The notes beneath the pieces were generated by a model. That model saw only the letters and a program-made list of their open reading frames with translations. It made no database searches and had not been told where the DNA came from. 64,000 bases of DNA from assembly GCF_000026145.1 (NCBI RefSeq), contig NC_009445.1:5176501-5240500 (forward strand), in the 5' to 3' direction. The position numbers were made by a program, and so were the translations under genes. This document shows positions 48,991-57,151 of the stretch, piece by piece. Source of the stretch: Bradyrhizobium sp. ORS 278 (GTDB lineage: Bacteria > Pseudomonadota > Alphaproteobacteria > Rhizobiales > Xanthobacteraceae). The first letter of the stretch is position 1. The number at the start of each line of letters is the position of its first letter.

Positions 48991-50189
48991 TGGGCCTCCA
49001 TCAACTTGTTCTGGCTTTCGGCGCCTTCGAACATCGCAAGCGTCGTATGCGGCTTGCGCAAATTCTTGGTGACACGGATCGCGACGCGGTCGCCGACCCG
49101 GCCCATGCGGCCTTCCGTCAGCATCGTGTTGCCGCAGCGGACGGCGACCAGCGCATCCGGACGAATGTCGAGCGGCAGGGTGTCGCCCACCTTCAGCCGC
49201 ATCAATTGCTTCAGCGGCACGTCGGCCTCGTAGAGCACCGCGTCGACGGCGACTTCGGCCCTGGTGATCTCGGTGGCGAAATGGCCTTCCCAGACCGGAT
49301 CGCGGCCGAACTTCTCGCCCATGAACATCTGCAACAGCACCGGCCGGATCGGCTCGATGGTCGCATAGGGCAGCAGCAGCTCGATGTTGCCGCCGCGGTC
49401 TTCCATGTCGATCCGCAGCTTCACCAGGATGGCCGCATTGGCGGGCCGGCTGATCGCCGCGAAGCGCGGATTGGTCTCGAGCCGGTCGATGGTGAAGCGC
49501 ACCGGCGACAGCGGCCGGAACGCCTGCTCGGCGTCGGCCAGCACCACCTCGATCAGGCGCTTGACGAGATTGGTCTCGATCGTCGTGTAGGGGCGGCCCT
49601 CGACGCGGAGCTGGGTGTTGCCGCGGCGACCGCCGAGCAGCACGTCGATGATGGAATAGATCAGCGTCGAATCGACCATCGCGAGGCCGAAATTCTCCCA
49701 CTCCTCGGCCTTGAACACCGAGAGCACGGCGGGCAGCGGGATCGAGTTCATGTAGTCGCCGAAGCGCACCGAGGTGATGCGGTCGAGCGAGACTTCGACG
49801 TTGTCGGAGGTGAAGTTGCGCAAGCTGGTCGTCATCAGCCGCACCAGGCGGTCGAAGACGATTTCGAGCATCGGCAGACGCTCGTAGGACACCATCGCCG
49901 AATCGATGATGGCGCGAATGCCGGAATGGTCGTCGAGATTGACCTCGCCCGCGGTGAAGCCGAGGAGATTGTCGATCTCCTCCTGCGACAGCACCCGCTC
50001 GCCGCCGTTCTTGGTGGCGCCGAAATCGCGGCTGCCGTCCTCGACCATCGCGGCCCATTGCAGGGCCATCGATTCCGTGAGTTCGTTAGCTGCTGCGGCT
50101 TCCGCGGCCTCTGCGGGGTCCTCCGAATCGAGCGAGGCTTCCCATTGCGCGGCTATCGCATCTTGGTCGACTGGATCGTTGCCTGCCAT
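48987..50189 (-). CDS. fliM: Flagellar motor switch protein FliM
   Basis: A 400-residue C-ring protein. The CheY-binding motif LSQEEIDNLLG lies at residues 67-77, behind an unusual acidic 66-residue N-terminal extension (SLDSEDPAEAAEAAAANELT); in enterics the motif is at the very N-terminus. The middle domain has RNFTSDNVEVSLDRITSVRF and WENFGLAMVDSTLIYSIIDV. The C-terminal SpoA domain has LKVGDTLPLDIRPDALVAVR. Second gene after fliL. Confidence 0.95.
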   Translation of the reverse strand: MAGNDPVDQDAIAAQWEASLDSEDPAEAAEAAAANELTESMALQWAAMVEDGSRDFGATKNGGERVLSQEEIDNLLGFTAGEVNLDDHSGIRAIIDSAMVSYERLPMLEIVFDRLVRLMTTSLRNFTSDNVEVSLDRITSVRFGDYMNSIPLPAVLSVFKAEEWENFGLAMVDSTLIYSIIDVLLGGRRGNTQLRVEGRPYTTIETNLVKRLIEVVLADAEQAFRPLSPVRFTIDRLETNPRFAAISRPANAAILVKLRIDMEDRGGNIELLLPYATIEPIRPVLLQMFMGEKFGRDPVWEGHFATEITRAEVAVDAVLYEADVPLKQLMRLKVGDTLPLDIRPDALVAVRCGNTMLTEGRMGRVGDRVAIRVTKNLRKPHTTLAMFEGAESQNKLMEAQ

Positions 50190-50208
50190 GATCTTGCGCG
50201 TCCGTGCC

Positions 50209-50703
50209 TTACTGAATCACGATTTCCTTGAACAACACCGCGTTGACCTGGTTGGGCGCCAGCGCGACGTTGACCCGCTTGGTGAGCTCCTCCTTGAGCC
50301 GGAACAGGCCCGCCGAGCCGTTGAGGTCGCTCGGCCGGAGCTCGCGCAAATAGGTCTGGAAGATGTCGGTGACGCGCGGCAGCGTCGGCTTGATATGCTC
50401 GATCTGCTTCTCCTCCTTCACCTCGAGCACGATCTTCACCTTCAAGTACTGGACGCGGTCGCCGGGATTCCCGACCAGATTGACCAGGAGATCCGGCACC
50501 TCGACGAAGGCCGGCGGCTTCGGCGCCGGCGCCGCTTCGGCGTGATGCTCGTCAGCCTTGTGGCTGAAGAAGAAGAAATAGGCCGCGCCGCCGATGCCGA
50601 GCAGCGCCAGCGCACCGACGACCATGATGATCAGCTTGAGCTTGCTCTTCGGCGAGCCGAGTTGCTCCTCGCCTTCGCCCGCTCCGCCTTCGTTCTCAGC
50701 CAT
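50209..50703 (-). CDS. fliL: Flagellar basal-body-associated protein FliL
   Basis: A 164-residue protein with one transmembrane segment (LIIMVVGALALLGIGGAAYFFFF), then a periplasmic domain with FVEVPDLLVNLVGN and LRPSDLNGSAGLFRLKEELTKRVN. The end VNAVLFKEIVIQ is the FliL hallmark. First gene of its operon. Confidence 0.95.
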   Translation of the reverse strand: MAENEGGAGEGEEQLGSPKSKLKLIIMVVGALALLGIGGAAYFFFFSHKADEHHAEAAPAPKPPAFVEVPDLLVNLVGNPGDRVQYLKVKIVLEVKEEKQIEHIKPTLPRVTDIFQTYLRELRPSDLNGSAGLFRLKEELTKRVNVALAPNQVNAVLFKEIVIQ

Positions 50704-50867
50704 GGCCTTCGGTGTCCCCAGAGAAAATCACGGGAAGCCAACCGATGCCGCCAGAAAGCTCGATGACGCGAAACCAATGCTCCCAGCGCATCTGCGCTTC
50801 GTTAAGGGGAACGCTACGGTAACAATGGTTAACGGAAGCTTTCTTTTGGTCAGGAGGTGGGAAAATC

Positions 50868-50906
50868 TTGCCGGGCAATTATGGTTAGCGCGCCGTTATT
50901 GCCGGG
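50868..50906. promoter_or_regulatory. Paired TTGCCGGG elements, candidate FlbD (ftr) sites
   Basis: Two copies of TTGCCGGG (50868-50875 and 50899-50906), exactly 31 bases apart, about three helical turns. They lie 55-95 bases upstream of the sigma-54 promoter of flgF. The complement CCCGGCAA matches the first half of the Caulobacter ftr element, as I remember it. Confidence 0.6.
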
Positions 50907-50960
50907 TCTTTCCAGCCCCGCCAAAACGACAAATAATTGATATATAACAATTTTTCTAAT

Positions 50961-50976
50961 TGGCACGGCTTTCGCT
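50961..50976 (+). promoter_or_regulatory. Sigma-54 promoter of flgFGAH
   Basis: TGGCACGGCTTTCGCT matches the -24/-12 pattern TGGCACG-N4-TTGC with one mismatch (TCGC). It lies 116 bases ahead of the flgF start. The flgI promoter has the same TGGCACG-N4-TCGC. Confidence 0.75.
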
Positions 50977-51091
50977 GTACCTCTTGCGAACCCGCCGGCT
51001 TGGGAGAGCTGAAAGGTTCGGAGAAGACCCGGTCGAGACCGCCTTGGGAGAGGCGCCGCGGACGGGATTCGTTAAGAGGGGAGATCGACCG

Positions 51092-51856
51092 GTGGAGAAT
51101 GCGCTTCTCATCGGATTGTCGCGGCAGATGGTGCTGGAGCGGCAACTCGACGTCGTTGCCAACAACGTCGCCAACGTCAACACCAACGGCTTCAAGGCCG
51201 ATCAGCAGCTGTTCGAGGAGTATCTCTCCTCCGGCGCGCATGAGGACAATTTTCCGGGCGCCGCCCGCAAGGTCTCTTACGTCCAGGACCGCGGCACCTA
51301 TCGCGACTTCACGCAGGGCTCGACGGAGCGCACCGGCAACGCGCTCGACGTCGCGATCTCCGGCGACGGCTTCCTGACGGTGCAGACCGCCGGCGGCGAA
51401 CGCTACACCCGCGACGGCAACCTGCACATGAACAACACCGGTCAGCTGGTCACCGCGGCCGGCGACCTGGTGCTCGGCACCGGCGGCCCGATCGTGTTCC
51501 AGCCGACCGACCACGACATCAACATCTCGCCCGACGGCACCGTGACGGTGGTCGAGGGCGTCAACCGCACCGACTCGATCCGCGGCAAGCTGCGCATCGT
51601 CAGCTTCGCCGATCCGCAGAAGGCCCAGAAGCAGGGCAACAATTTGTATGCGGCCGTCGGCGGCGCCGCGCCGCAGCAGGATACGAAGTCGACCGTCCAG
51701 CAGGGCTACATCGAGAAGTCGAACGTCAGCGCGGTCGGCGAGATGAGCAAGATGGTCGAAGTGATGCGTGCCTACACCCAGGTCGCCAACATGCTCCAGG
51801 TCCAGAGCGACCTGCGCAAGAGCGCGATCGAGAAACTCGCCGACGTTCCGGCCTGA
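51092..51856 (+). CDS. flgF: Flagellar basal-body rod protein FlgF
   Basis: A 254-residue rod protein. Starts at the GTG at 51092: VENALLIGLSRQMVLERQLD, VVANNVANVNTNGFKADQQL, LDVAISGDGFLTVQTAGGER and the C-terminal helix KMVEVMRAYTQVANMLQVQS. An upstream in-frame ATG at 50960 would overlap the sigma-54 promoter and is rejected. 25 bases before flgG. Confidence 0.94.
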   Translation: MENALLIGLSRQMVLERQLDVVANNVANVNTNGFKADQQLFEEYLSSGAHEDNFPGAARKVSYVQDRGTYRDFTQGSTERTGNALDVAISGDGFLTVQTAGGERYTRDGNLHMNNTGQLVTAAGDLVLGTGGPIVFQPTDHDINISPDGTVTVVEGVNRTDSIRGKLRIVSFADPQKAQKQGNNLYAAVGGAAPQQDTKSTVQQGYIEKSNVSAVGEMSKMVEVMRAYTQVANMLQVQSDLRKSAIEKLADVPA

Positions 51857-51881
51857 CCGCAGAGACTGAAGGAGACGTAAG

Positions 51882-52670
51882 ATGCAGGCGCTTCACACCG
51901 CTGCGACCGGAATGGCGGCCCAGGAACTCAACGTTCAGGTGATCTCCAACAACATCGCCAACCTCCGCACGACCGGCTTCAAGAAGCAGACGGCGGCGTT
52001 CCAGGACCTGATCTACGAGCATGTGCGCCGGGTCGGCGCGCAGTCCTCCGATCAGGGCACGATCCTGCCCGTGGGCATCGACATCGGCGGCGGCGTCAAG
52101 ACCGTCGGCACGCCGCGCTCGATGACGCAAGGCACGCTGTCGCAGACCGGCAACGACCTCGACCTCGCAATCTCCGGCGAAGGCTTCTTCAAGATCCTGA
52201 TGCCCGACGGCACCTATCAGTACACCCGCGACGGCACCTTCCAGATGGACAATCAGGGCCGCATCGTCACGGCCCAGGGCAACCCTGTGCAGCCGACCAT
52301 CTCGATCCCGCAGAACGCCTCGGGCATCACGGTCAATTCGCAGGGCCAGGTCTCGGTGACCTTGCCGGGCTCGACCACCTCGAACATCATCGGCCAGCTC
52401 CAGGTCACCCGCTTTATCAACAAGGCCGGTCTGCAGCCGGTCGGCAACAACCAGTTCACCGACACGCCCTCCTCCGGCGCGCCGCAGGACGGTATCGCCA
52501 ACCAGGATGGTCTCGGCAGCATCACCCAGGGCAGTCTCGAGCAGGCCAATGTCGACGTCGTCAGCGAGATGAGCGAGCTGATCGCCGCCCAGCGCGCCTA
52601 TGAGATGAACGCCAAGGTCATCTCCGCCGCCGACCAGATGATGCAATCCACCACCGCGTTGTTCCGCTGA
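51882..52670 (+). CDS. flgG: Flagellar distal rod protein FlgG
   Basis: A 262-residue protein. MQALHTAATGMAAQELNVQ, ISNNIANLRTTGFKKQTAAF, LDLAISGEGFFKILMPDGTY and the C-terminal EMSELIAAQRAYEMNAKVI are typical. Second gene of flgFGAH. Confidence 0.97.
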   Translation: MQALHTAATGMAAQELNVQVISNNIANLRTTGFKKQTAAFQDLIYEHVRRVGAQSSDQGTILPVGIDIGGGVKTVGTPRSMTQGTLSQTGNDLDLAISGEGFFKILMPDGTYQYTRDGTFQMDNQGRIVTAQGNPVQPTISIPQNASGITVNSQGQVSVTLPGSTTSNIIGQLQVTRFINKAGLQPVGNNQFTDTPSSGAPQDGIANQDGLGSITQGSLEQANVDVVSEMSELIAAQRAYEMNAKVISAADQMMQSTTALFR

Positions 52671-52688
52671 GGCCTGAGGGAGATCACG

Positions 52689-53744
52689 ATGATGACCCGC
52701 ACCGCCCGTCCCATCCTGCTTGCGGCCGCCCTGCTCGCCTCGACCGCGCTGTCGGCCCTCGCCGGCGAGGCCGACGACCAGATCAAGGCGCCCGTGCTGC
52801 GCGCCACCGTGAACGTCACCGGCGAGATCGTGCGCGTCGGCGACCTGATCGAGAATGCCGGCGTCGCGGCGAATGTCGCCGTCTACCGCGCGCCCGATCT
52901 CGGCACCACCGGCGTGCTGCCGGCCGCGCAGGTGATCGCGACCTTGCGCAGTCACCAGGTCATCGGCGTTGACGTCCGCGACATCAAGGAGGTTGCGGTC
53001 ACCAGGCTCGCCCGCGCCATCGATGCGAAGGAGATCAGTGGCGCCGTGGCCCAGGCGCTCGAGCATCGCAACGGTCTCGGCGAGGCGGCCGCCCTCAGCA
53101 TCAACTTCGACCAGCCGGTGCAGGACCTGAAGTTCGAGGCCTCCAGCAACGGTTCGCTGGCTCCGACCAATGTCCGCTTCGACCCGCGCAGCGGCCGCTT
53201 CGATATCGTTTTCGAGCTCGGCACTGCCGGCAGCACCAAGCTTCGCTACACCGGCACGGCCATCGAGACCGTCGAGGCCGTGGTGCTGACCCGCAACATC
53301 GACCGCAACGAGGTGATCCGCGCGGGCGACCTGCAGACCGAGCGACGGCCAAAGGTCGAGCTCGGCGGCGCCGAGCCGGCCTCGCGCGAACTCGCGGTCG
53401 GCATGCAGATGCGCCGTCCGGTGCGCGCCGGCCAGGCGCTGAAGGCCACCGACCTCGCCAAGCCGGACCTCGTGCAGCGCGACCAGACGGTGACGCTGAT
53501 CTACCAGACCGCCGGCATCTACCTCACGACGCGCGGCAAGGCGCTGGAGTCCGGCACCGAGGGCGACGTCGTCAGCGTGCTCAACCTGCAGTCCAAGCGC
53601 ACCATCACCGGCCGCGTCATCGGCCGCGGCCAGGTCTCGATCGACATCGCCGTCGCCAAACCTGCCCAGACCTCCGAAGCCGACGCCGCGCCGGTCGCCG
53701 TCGCGAGCCGCCTGTCCTCCTCCGCCACCCCGAAAGCCGAGTAA
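52689..53744 (+). CDS. flgA: Flagella basal-body P-ring chaperone FlgA
   Basis: A 351-residue protein with a signal peptide (PILLAAALLASTALSALAG). The C-terminal SAF domain carries VVLTRNIDRNEVIRAGDLQ and GMQMRRPVRAGQALKATDLA, plus the LIYQTAGIYLTTRGKALESG end typical of FlgA. The N-terminal 180 residues are longer than in enteric FlgA (219 total). It helps assemble the FlgI P-ring in the periplasm. Confidence 0.93.
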   Translation: MMTRTARPILLAAALLASTALSALAGEADDQIKAPVLRATVNVTGEIVRVGDLIENAGVAANVAVYRAPDLGTTGVLPAAQVIATLRSHQVIGVDVRDIKEVAVTRLARAIDAKEISGAVAQALEHRNGLGEAAALSINFDQPVQDLKFEASSNGSLAPTNVRFDPRSGRFDIVFELGTAGSTKLRYTGTAIETVEAVVLTRNIDRNEVIRAGDLQTERRPKVELGGAEPASRELAVGMQMRRPVRAGQALKATDLAKPDLVQRDQTVTLIYQTAGIYLTTRGKALESGTEGDVVSVLNLQSKRTITGRVIGRGQVSIDIAVAKPAQTSEADAAPVAVASRLSSSATPKAE

Positions 53745-53749
53745 GTTTC

Positions 53750-54529
53750 ATGTCGACGTTCAAGTTCAATGGTCAGGGCGTTTCGGGTCTGCGGCGCGTC
53801 GCGCTGATCTCGGTCTCCTTCGCTGTGCTGTCCGTCGCGGGCGGCTGCTCCTCAATCGACCGGCTCAGCCAGATCGGCGAGCGGCCGAAGCTGACCGAGA
53901 TCGACAATCCGACCACCCAGCCCGGCTACAAGCCGGTGCAGATGCCGATGCCGAAGCCGGAGACCGTGTCCTATGCGCCGAACTCGCTGTGGCGCAACGG
54001 CTCGCGCGCCTTCTTCAAGGACCAGCGCGCGCACCAGATCGGCGACCTCCTCACCGTCACCGTCAGCATTTCCGACAAGGCCAACTTCGCCAACGAGACC
54101 CAGCGCAGCCGCACCAACAAGGAAGATTCGGGGATCACCGACTTCATCGGCTCGAAGACGCTCGGCGCGCAGGCGCAGAAGGTGCTGCCCGGCCGCATCC
54201 TGACCGCCGACGGCACCTCGTCCTCCGACGGCAAGGGCACGATCCAGCGCTCGGAATCCTTGACCACTAGCGTCGCCGCGGTCGTGACCCAGGTGCTGCC
54301 AAACGGCAACCTGGTCGTCGAGGGCAAGCAGGAGATCCGGGTCAACTACGAGATCCGCGAGCTGATCGTGGCCGGCATCGTCCGCCCGGAGGACATCCAG
54401 AGCGACAACACCATCGACTCGACCAAGATCGCCCAGGCCCGCATCTCCTATGGCGGCCGCGGCCAGATCACCGACGTGCAGCAGCCGCGCTACGGCCAGC
54501 AGGTCATGGACATCCTGCTGCCATTCTGA
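53750..54529 (+). CDS. flgH: Flagellar L-ring protein FlgH
   Basis: A 259-residue outer-membrane ring lipoprotein. The lipobox SVAGGCSS places Cys near residue 33. The L-ring motif is GDLLTVTVSISDKANFANET, ITDFIGSKTLG, GNLVVEGKQEIRVNYEIREL and ITDVQQPRYGQQVMDILLPF. 5 bases after flgA. Confidence 0.95.
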   Translation: MSTFKFNGQGVSGLRRVALISVSFAVLSVAGGCSSIDRLSQIGERPKLTEIDNPTTQPGYKPVQMPMPKPETVSYAPNSLWRNGSRAFFKDQRAHQIGDLLTVTVSISDKANFANETQRSRTNKEDSGITDFIGSKTLGAQAQKVLPGRILTADGTSSSDGKGTIQRSESLTTSVAAVVTQVLPNGNLVVEGKQEIRVNYEIRELIVAGIVRPEDIQSDNTIDSTKIAQARISYGGRGQITDVQQPRYGQQVMDILLPF

Positions 54530-54646
54530 GGCGGCGACACGATCGCAGGACCGGGCGGATCGCATCCCGCCCGGTCGCGAGACGACCGCCGGCTCTGATC
54601 GAGATCGGCAGCAGACAACGAGGACGGTAGAGACATCGACGAAAAT

Positions 54647-54666
54647 CCCTCGCCGCACGGCGAGGG
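54647..54666. other. Small perfect hairpin after flgH
   Basis: CCCTCGCCG and CGGCGAGGG form a nine-base-pair stem with a two-base loop near 54647-54666, 118 bases after the flgH stop. Its role is unclear. Confidence 0.4.
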
Positions 54667-54788
54667 TCAGGCAAGGAATTGGCCGAGCGCGACCATGGTC
54701 ATGCGCATGACCCGCAGCCGCCGTCCGTCCTGAAACGAGCTCCCACATTGCCCAACGCGAACCTAGGCGCCGCGGGTAATGTATACGC

Positions 54789-54817
54789 GGCCTCCGGTAG
54801 CTCCCCTGCCGGAGGCC
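54789..54817 (+). terminator. Hairpin downstream of flgH
   Basis: GGCCTCCGG (54789-54797) pairs with CCGGAGGCC (54809-54817). No long T-run follows, so it is a possible terminator or RNA stabiliser 260 bases after flgH. Confidence 0.5.
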
Positions 54818-54904
54818 GTGTTCGTTTGAGGGATCAGCGATCACTTCAAGCGCGGCTTTTCGTCGGACCTCGTGGTGATTGCGGGAAGGTGACCTCGCCG
54901 CATC

Positions 54905-55020
54905 CGCCGCTGTCATGCTCCGCGAAGCCGGAGCGTCCAGTACTCAGCGGCAGAAGATATTGAACCGGGATCTCACGTCATCCTGGATTGCCCCGGCTCA
55001 AGCCGCGCGATGACAGCGGG
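54905..55020. repeat. GTCATGC/CCAGTACTC palindromic repeat
   Basis: GTCATGCTCCGCGAAGCC begins near 54913 with CGTCCAGTACTC and ends with GCGATGACAGC near 55014. It has the same grammar as the repeat between gcvH and gcvP. The region 54530-55061 contains no gene. Confidence 0.7.
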
Positions 55021-55061
55021 GCTTGCGGGCTGGCACAGCATTCTTGTTTTCTATCGTGCCC

Positions 55062-55853
55062 TCACGCGAACACCGCCTCGACCACGCCCAGCCCGTCCAG
55101 CTCCATCCGCACCCGGTCGCCCGGCTTGAGCCAGAGCGTCTTGACCAGGCTGCCGGTCAGCACCAGCTGCCCGGCCTCGAGCCCGTCGCCGCGGGAGGCG
55201 AGGTGGTTGGCGAGCCAGGCGAGCGCGTGCAGCGGATGGCCGAGCACGTCGGCGCCGGAGCCCTGCCCGGCCAGGGCGTCGTTCACGAAGGCGCGGCCCT
55301 GCACGGCAGCGAGGTCTCCGGCGGCTTCCCGCGGGACGGCGGGACCGAGCACACAGCCGGCGGCAAAGAAGTCGTCGGCCACCAGGGTCGGCGCGCCCAT
55401 GGTCTCCCATTGCACGTAGCGGTCGTCGACGATCTCGATCGCCGCATGGCAGTCGCCGATCGCGTCGCCGACATGGGCGATGGTGAACGGCGCGTCCAGC
55501 GGCAGCAGGTCCTTGGCCAGCCGCACCGCGATCTCGCATTCGACGCCGACGCGAACGAAGTCGGCCGCGCGCAGCGTGACACCCGAGGCGTGCACGCCGC
55601 CCGCGAAGACGCCGCCGGCGCAAGGATGCGGAATGCCAATATAGTCCTGCATCACCTGGCTGGTGCAGCCGATCTTGTAGCCGGCGAAATCGCCGGCATG
55701 CTCGGCGAGCAGCCAGTGAGCCTCATGCTGGATCTCATAGCCAGCCGCTTCATCCTTCGGCTGAAGGTGAGCCGGCAGCGGCGCCAGCGGCGTCCGCGCG
55801 CGGCGGGCGGCCACGATCGATTGCGCGGCGGCAAGGACCTCGTCTGCTCCCAT
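55062..55853 (-). CDS. 2-keto-4-pentenoate hydratase-like protein (FAH superfamily)
   Basis: A 263-residue protein. Characteristic elements: YEIQHEAHWLLAEHAGDFAGYKIGCTS, the metal-binding ECEIAVRLAKDL and IEIVDDRYV region (two Glu/Asp ligands), and WLANHLASRGDGLEAGQLVLTGS near the end. Members hydrate 2-hydroxypenta-2,4-dienoate or decarboxylate oxo-acids in aromatic catabolism. No other catabolic gene is nearby. Confidence 0.85.
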   Translation of the reverse strand: MGADEVLAAAQSIVAARRARTPLAPLPAHLQPKDEAAGYEIQHEAHWLLAEHAGDFAGYKIGCTSQVMQDYIGIPHPCAGGVFAGGVHASGVTLRAADFVRVGVECEIAVRLAKDLLPLDAPFTIAHVGDAIGDCHAAIEIVDDRYVQWETMGAPTLVADDFFAAGCVLGPAVPREAAGDLAAVQGRAFVNDALAGQGSGADVLGHPLHALAWLANHLASRGDGLEAGQLVLTGSLVKTLWLKPGDRVRMELDGLGVVEAVFA

Positions 55854-56014
55854 GATCGTTCAACTCCCGCTGTCGGCCGCTCCAAGCGGCCTCTGAGGTC
55901 TTATGGTTAACAGGTTGTCACGACGCGGCTTTTGCCGCTCACTTCATCTCCTGTCGCGGCAGTTGGCACCGCGCTCGAAGTCAGCCCTGTCCTTCAGACG
56001 GCGGTTCAACCGCC

Positions 56015-57043
56015 TCACGGCCGCACCAGGCCCAGCCTCAGCAGGCTCTCGGCCGTCGCTGCGATGATCTCATCATTCGGCCGCGGATTCCAGCCGAGCA
56101 GCCGACGCGCCTTGTCGCTCGAGGCTGTGCGGCGCAGGCCGAGCAGCGGCTTGACGTCGCGCAATTGCGGTACGGCGAGCGCCACGATACGGGCCAGCCA
56201 GTTCGGCAGCTCGCGCCGCGGCGCCCGTCGTCCCGCGTTGCCCAGCCGTGTCCGCAGCACGGTCGCGATCTCGAGGATCGACAGCGGCGAACCGGCCACC
56301 GCCAGGAACCGCTCGTTGCGGGCGGCGGGGTCGGTCATCGCACGCAGATGCAGGTCGGCGACGTCGCGGACGTCGACCAGCCCGAGATGGATCCTGGGCG
56401 CGGCCGGCGCCCTGCCCTGCAGCATCGCCTGCACCAGCGCAATGGAGGGCGAAAAATCCGGGCCCAGCACCGGGCCGAGCACGGCGACCGGACAGATGGT
56501 CGCAAGCTCCAACGCGCCGCCCTCGCTGGCGAGAAACGCCCAGGCGGCGCGTTCGGCCAGGGTCTTGGACTTCGGGTAAGGCTGCACGTCGGGACCGTCG
56601 AGATCGGTCCAATCGGCCTCGTCGAACGGTTTTGCGCGGGGGCGATGGCCATAGGCGACGGCGGAGAAGGAGGAAGTCAGCACCACGCGCGTCACGCCGG
56701 CGTCGCGCGCCGCCCGCAGCACCCGCAACGTGCCGTCGCGTGCCGGCACGATCAGCTCGTTCTCGTCGTCAGGCACGTGGTCGGGCAGCGGCGACGCGAT
56801 GTGGAGGACGTAGTCGCAGCCCGACACCGCCGCGGCCCAGCCGTCATCCCGGGTCAGATCGGCAGCGTGGAACGACAGCAAATGGGGATCGGTCGCGCCG
56901 CCGCGGGCGAGCGCGGCCAGCACCTCGCTCTGCCGGTCGGGGGTGCGCAGCGTGGTGCGAACGCGATGGCCGGCCGCGAGCAGCTGCAAGATGACATGCG
57001 TCGCGATGAAGCCGGAGCCACCGGTGACCAGAACCTCGCTCAT
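56015..57043 (-). CDS. Extended SDR / NAD-dependent epimerase-dehydratase
   Basis: A 342-residue Rossmann-fold protein. The cofactor motif GGSGFIATHVILQLL at the N-terminus, DLTRDDGWAAAVSGCDYVLHIAS, and VVLTSSFSAVAYGHRP with the active-site Ser are present. The YPKSKTLAERAAW block provides the catalytic YxxxK. The layout matches dihydroflavonol-4-reductase/aldehyde reductase relatives. The start at 57043 lies at the beginning of similarity. Confidence 0.87.
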   Translation of the reverse strand: MSEVLVTGGSGFIATHVILQLLAAGHRVRTTLRTPDRQSEVLAALARGGATDPHLLSFHAADLTRDDGWAAAVSGCDYVLHIASPLPDHVPDDENELIVPARDGTLRVLRAARDAGVTRVVLTSSFSAVAYGHRPRAKPFDEADWTDLDGPDVQPYPKSKTLAERAAWAFLASEGGALELATICPVAVLGPVLGPDFSPSIALVQAMLQGRAPAAPRIHLGLVDVRDVADLHLRAMTDPAARNERFLAVAGSPLSILEIATVLRTRLGNAGRRAPRRELPNWLARIVALAVPQLRDVKPLLGLRRTASSDKARRLLGWNPRPNDEIIAATAESLLRLGLVRP

Positions 57044-57151
57044 TGCATTCACCTCGCCCCCCGAGGGTCGAAGCATGGCAGAGCGCCGTGTCGGGGCCGT
57101 GTCAGGAGCGATCCGCTTCGCCAGCTCTGAACGAGCTCGGTGACTGCCGGT

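Larger units (their letters stand above)
50704..51091. other. Divergent fliL/flgF promoter region
   Basis: 388 bases between divergent operons. It holds TTGCCGGG elements at 50868-50875 and 50899-50906 and the sigma-54-type promoter at 50961. A GTTAAC half-site at 50829 could belong to a weak CtrA site for fliL, since TTAAC plus N6 plus TTAC reads on the minus strand. No full CtrA box was found, so the fliL promoter stays unassigned. Confidence 0.55.
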
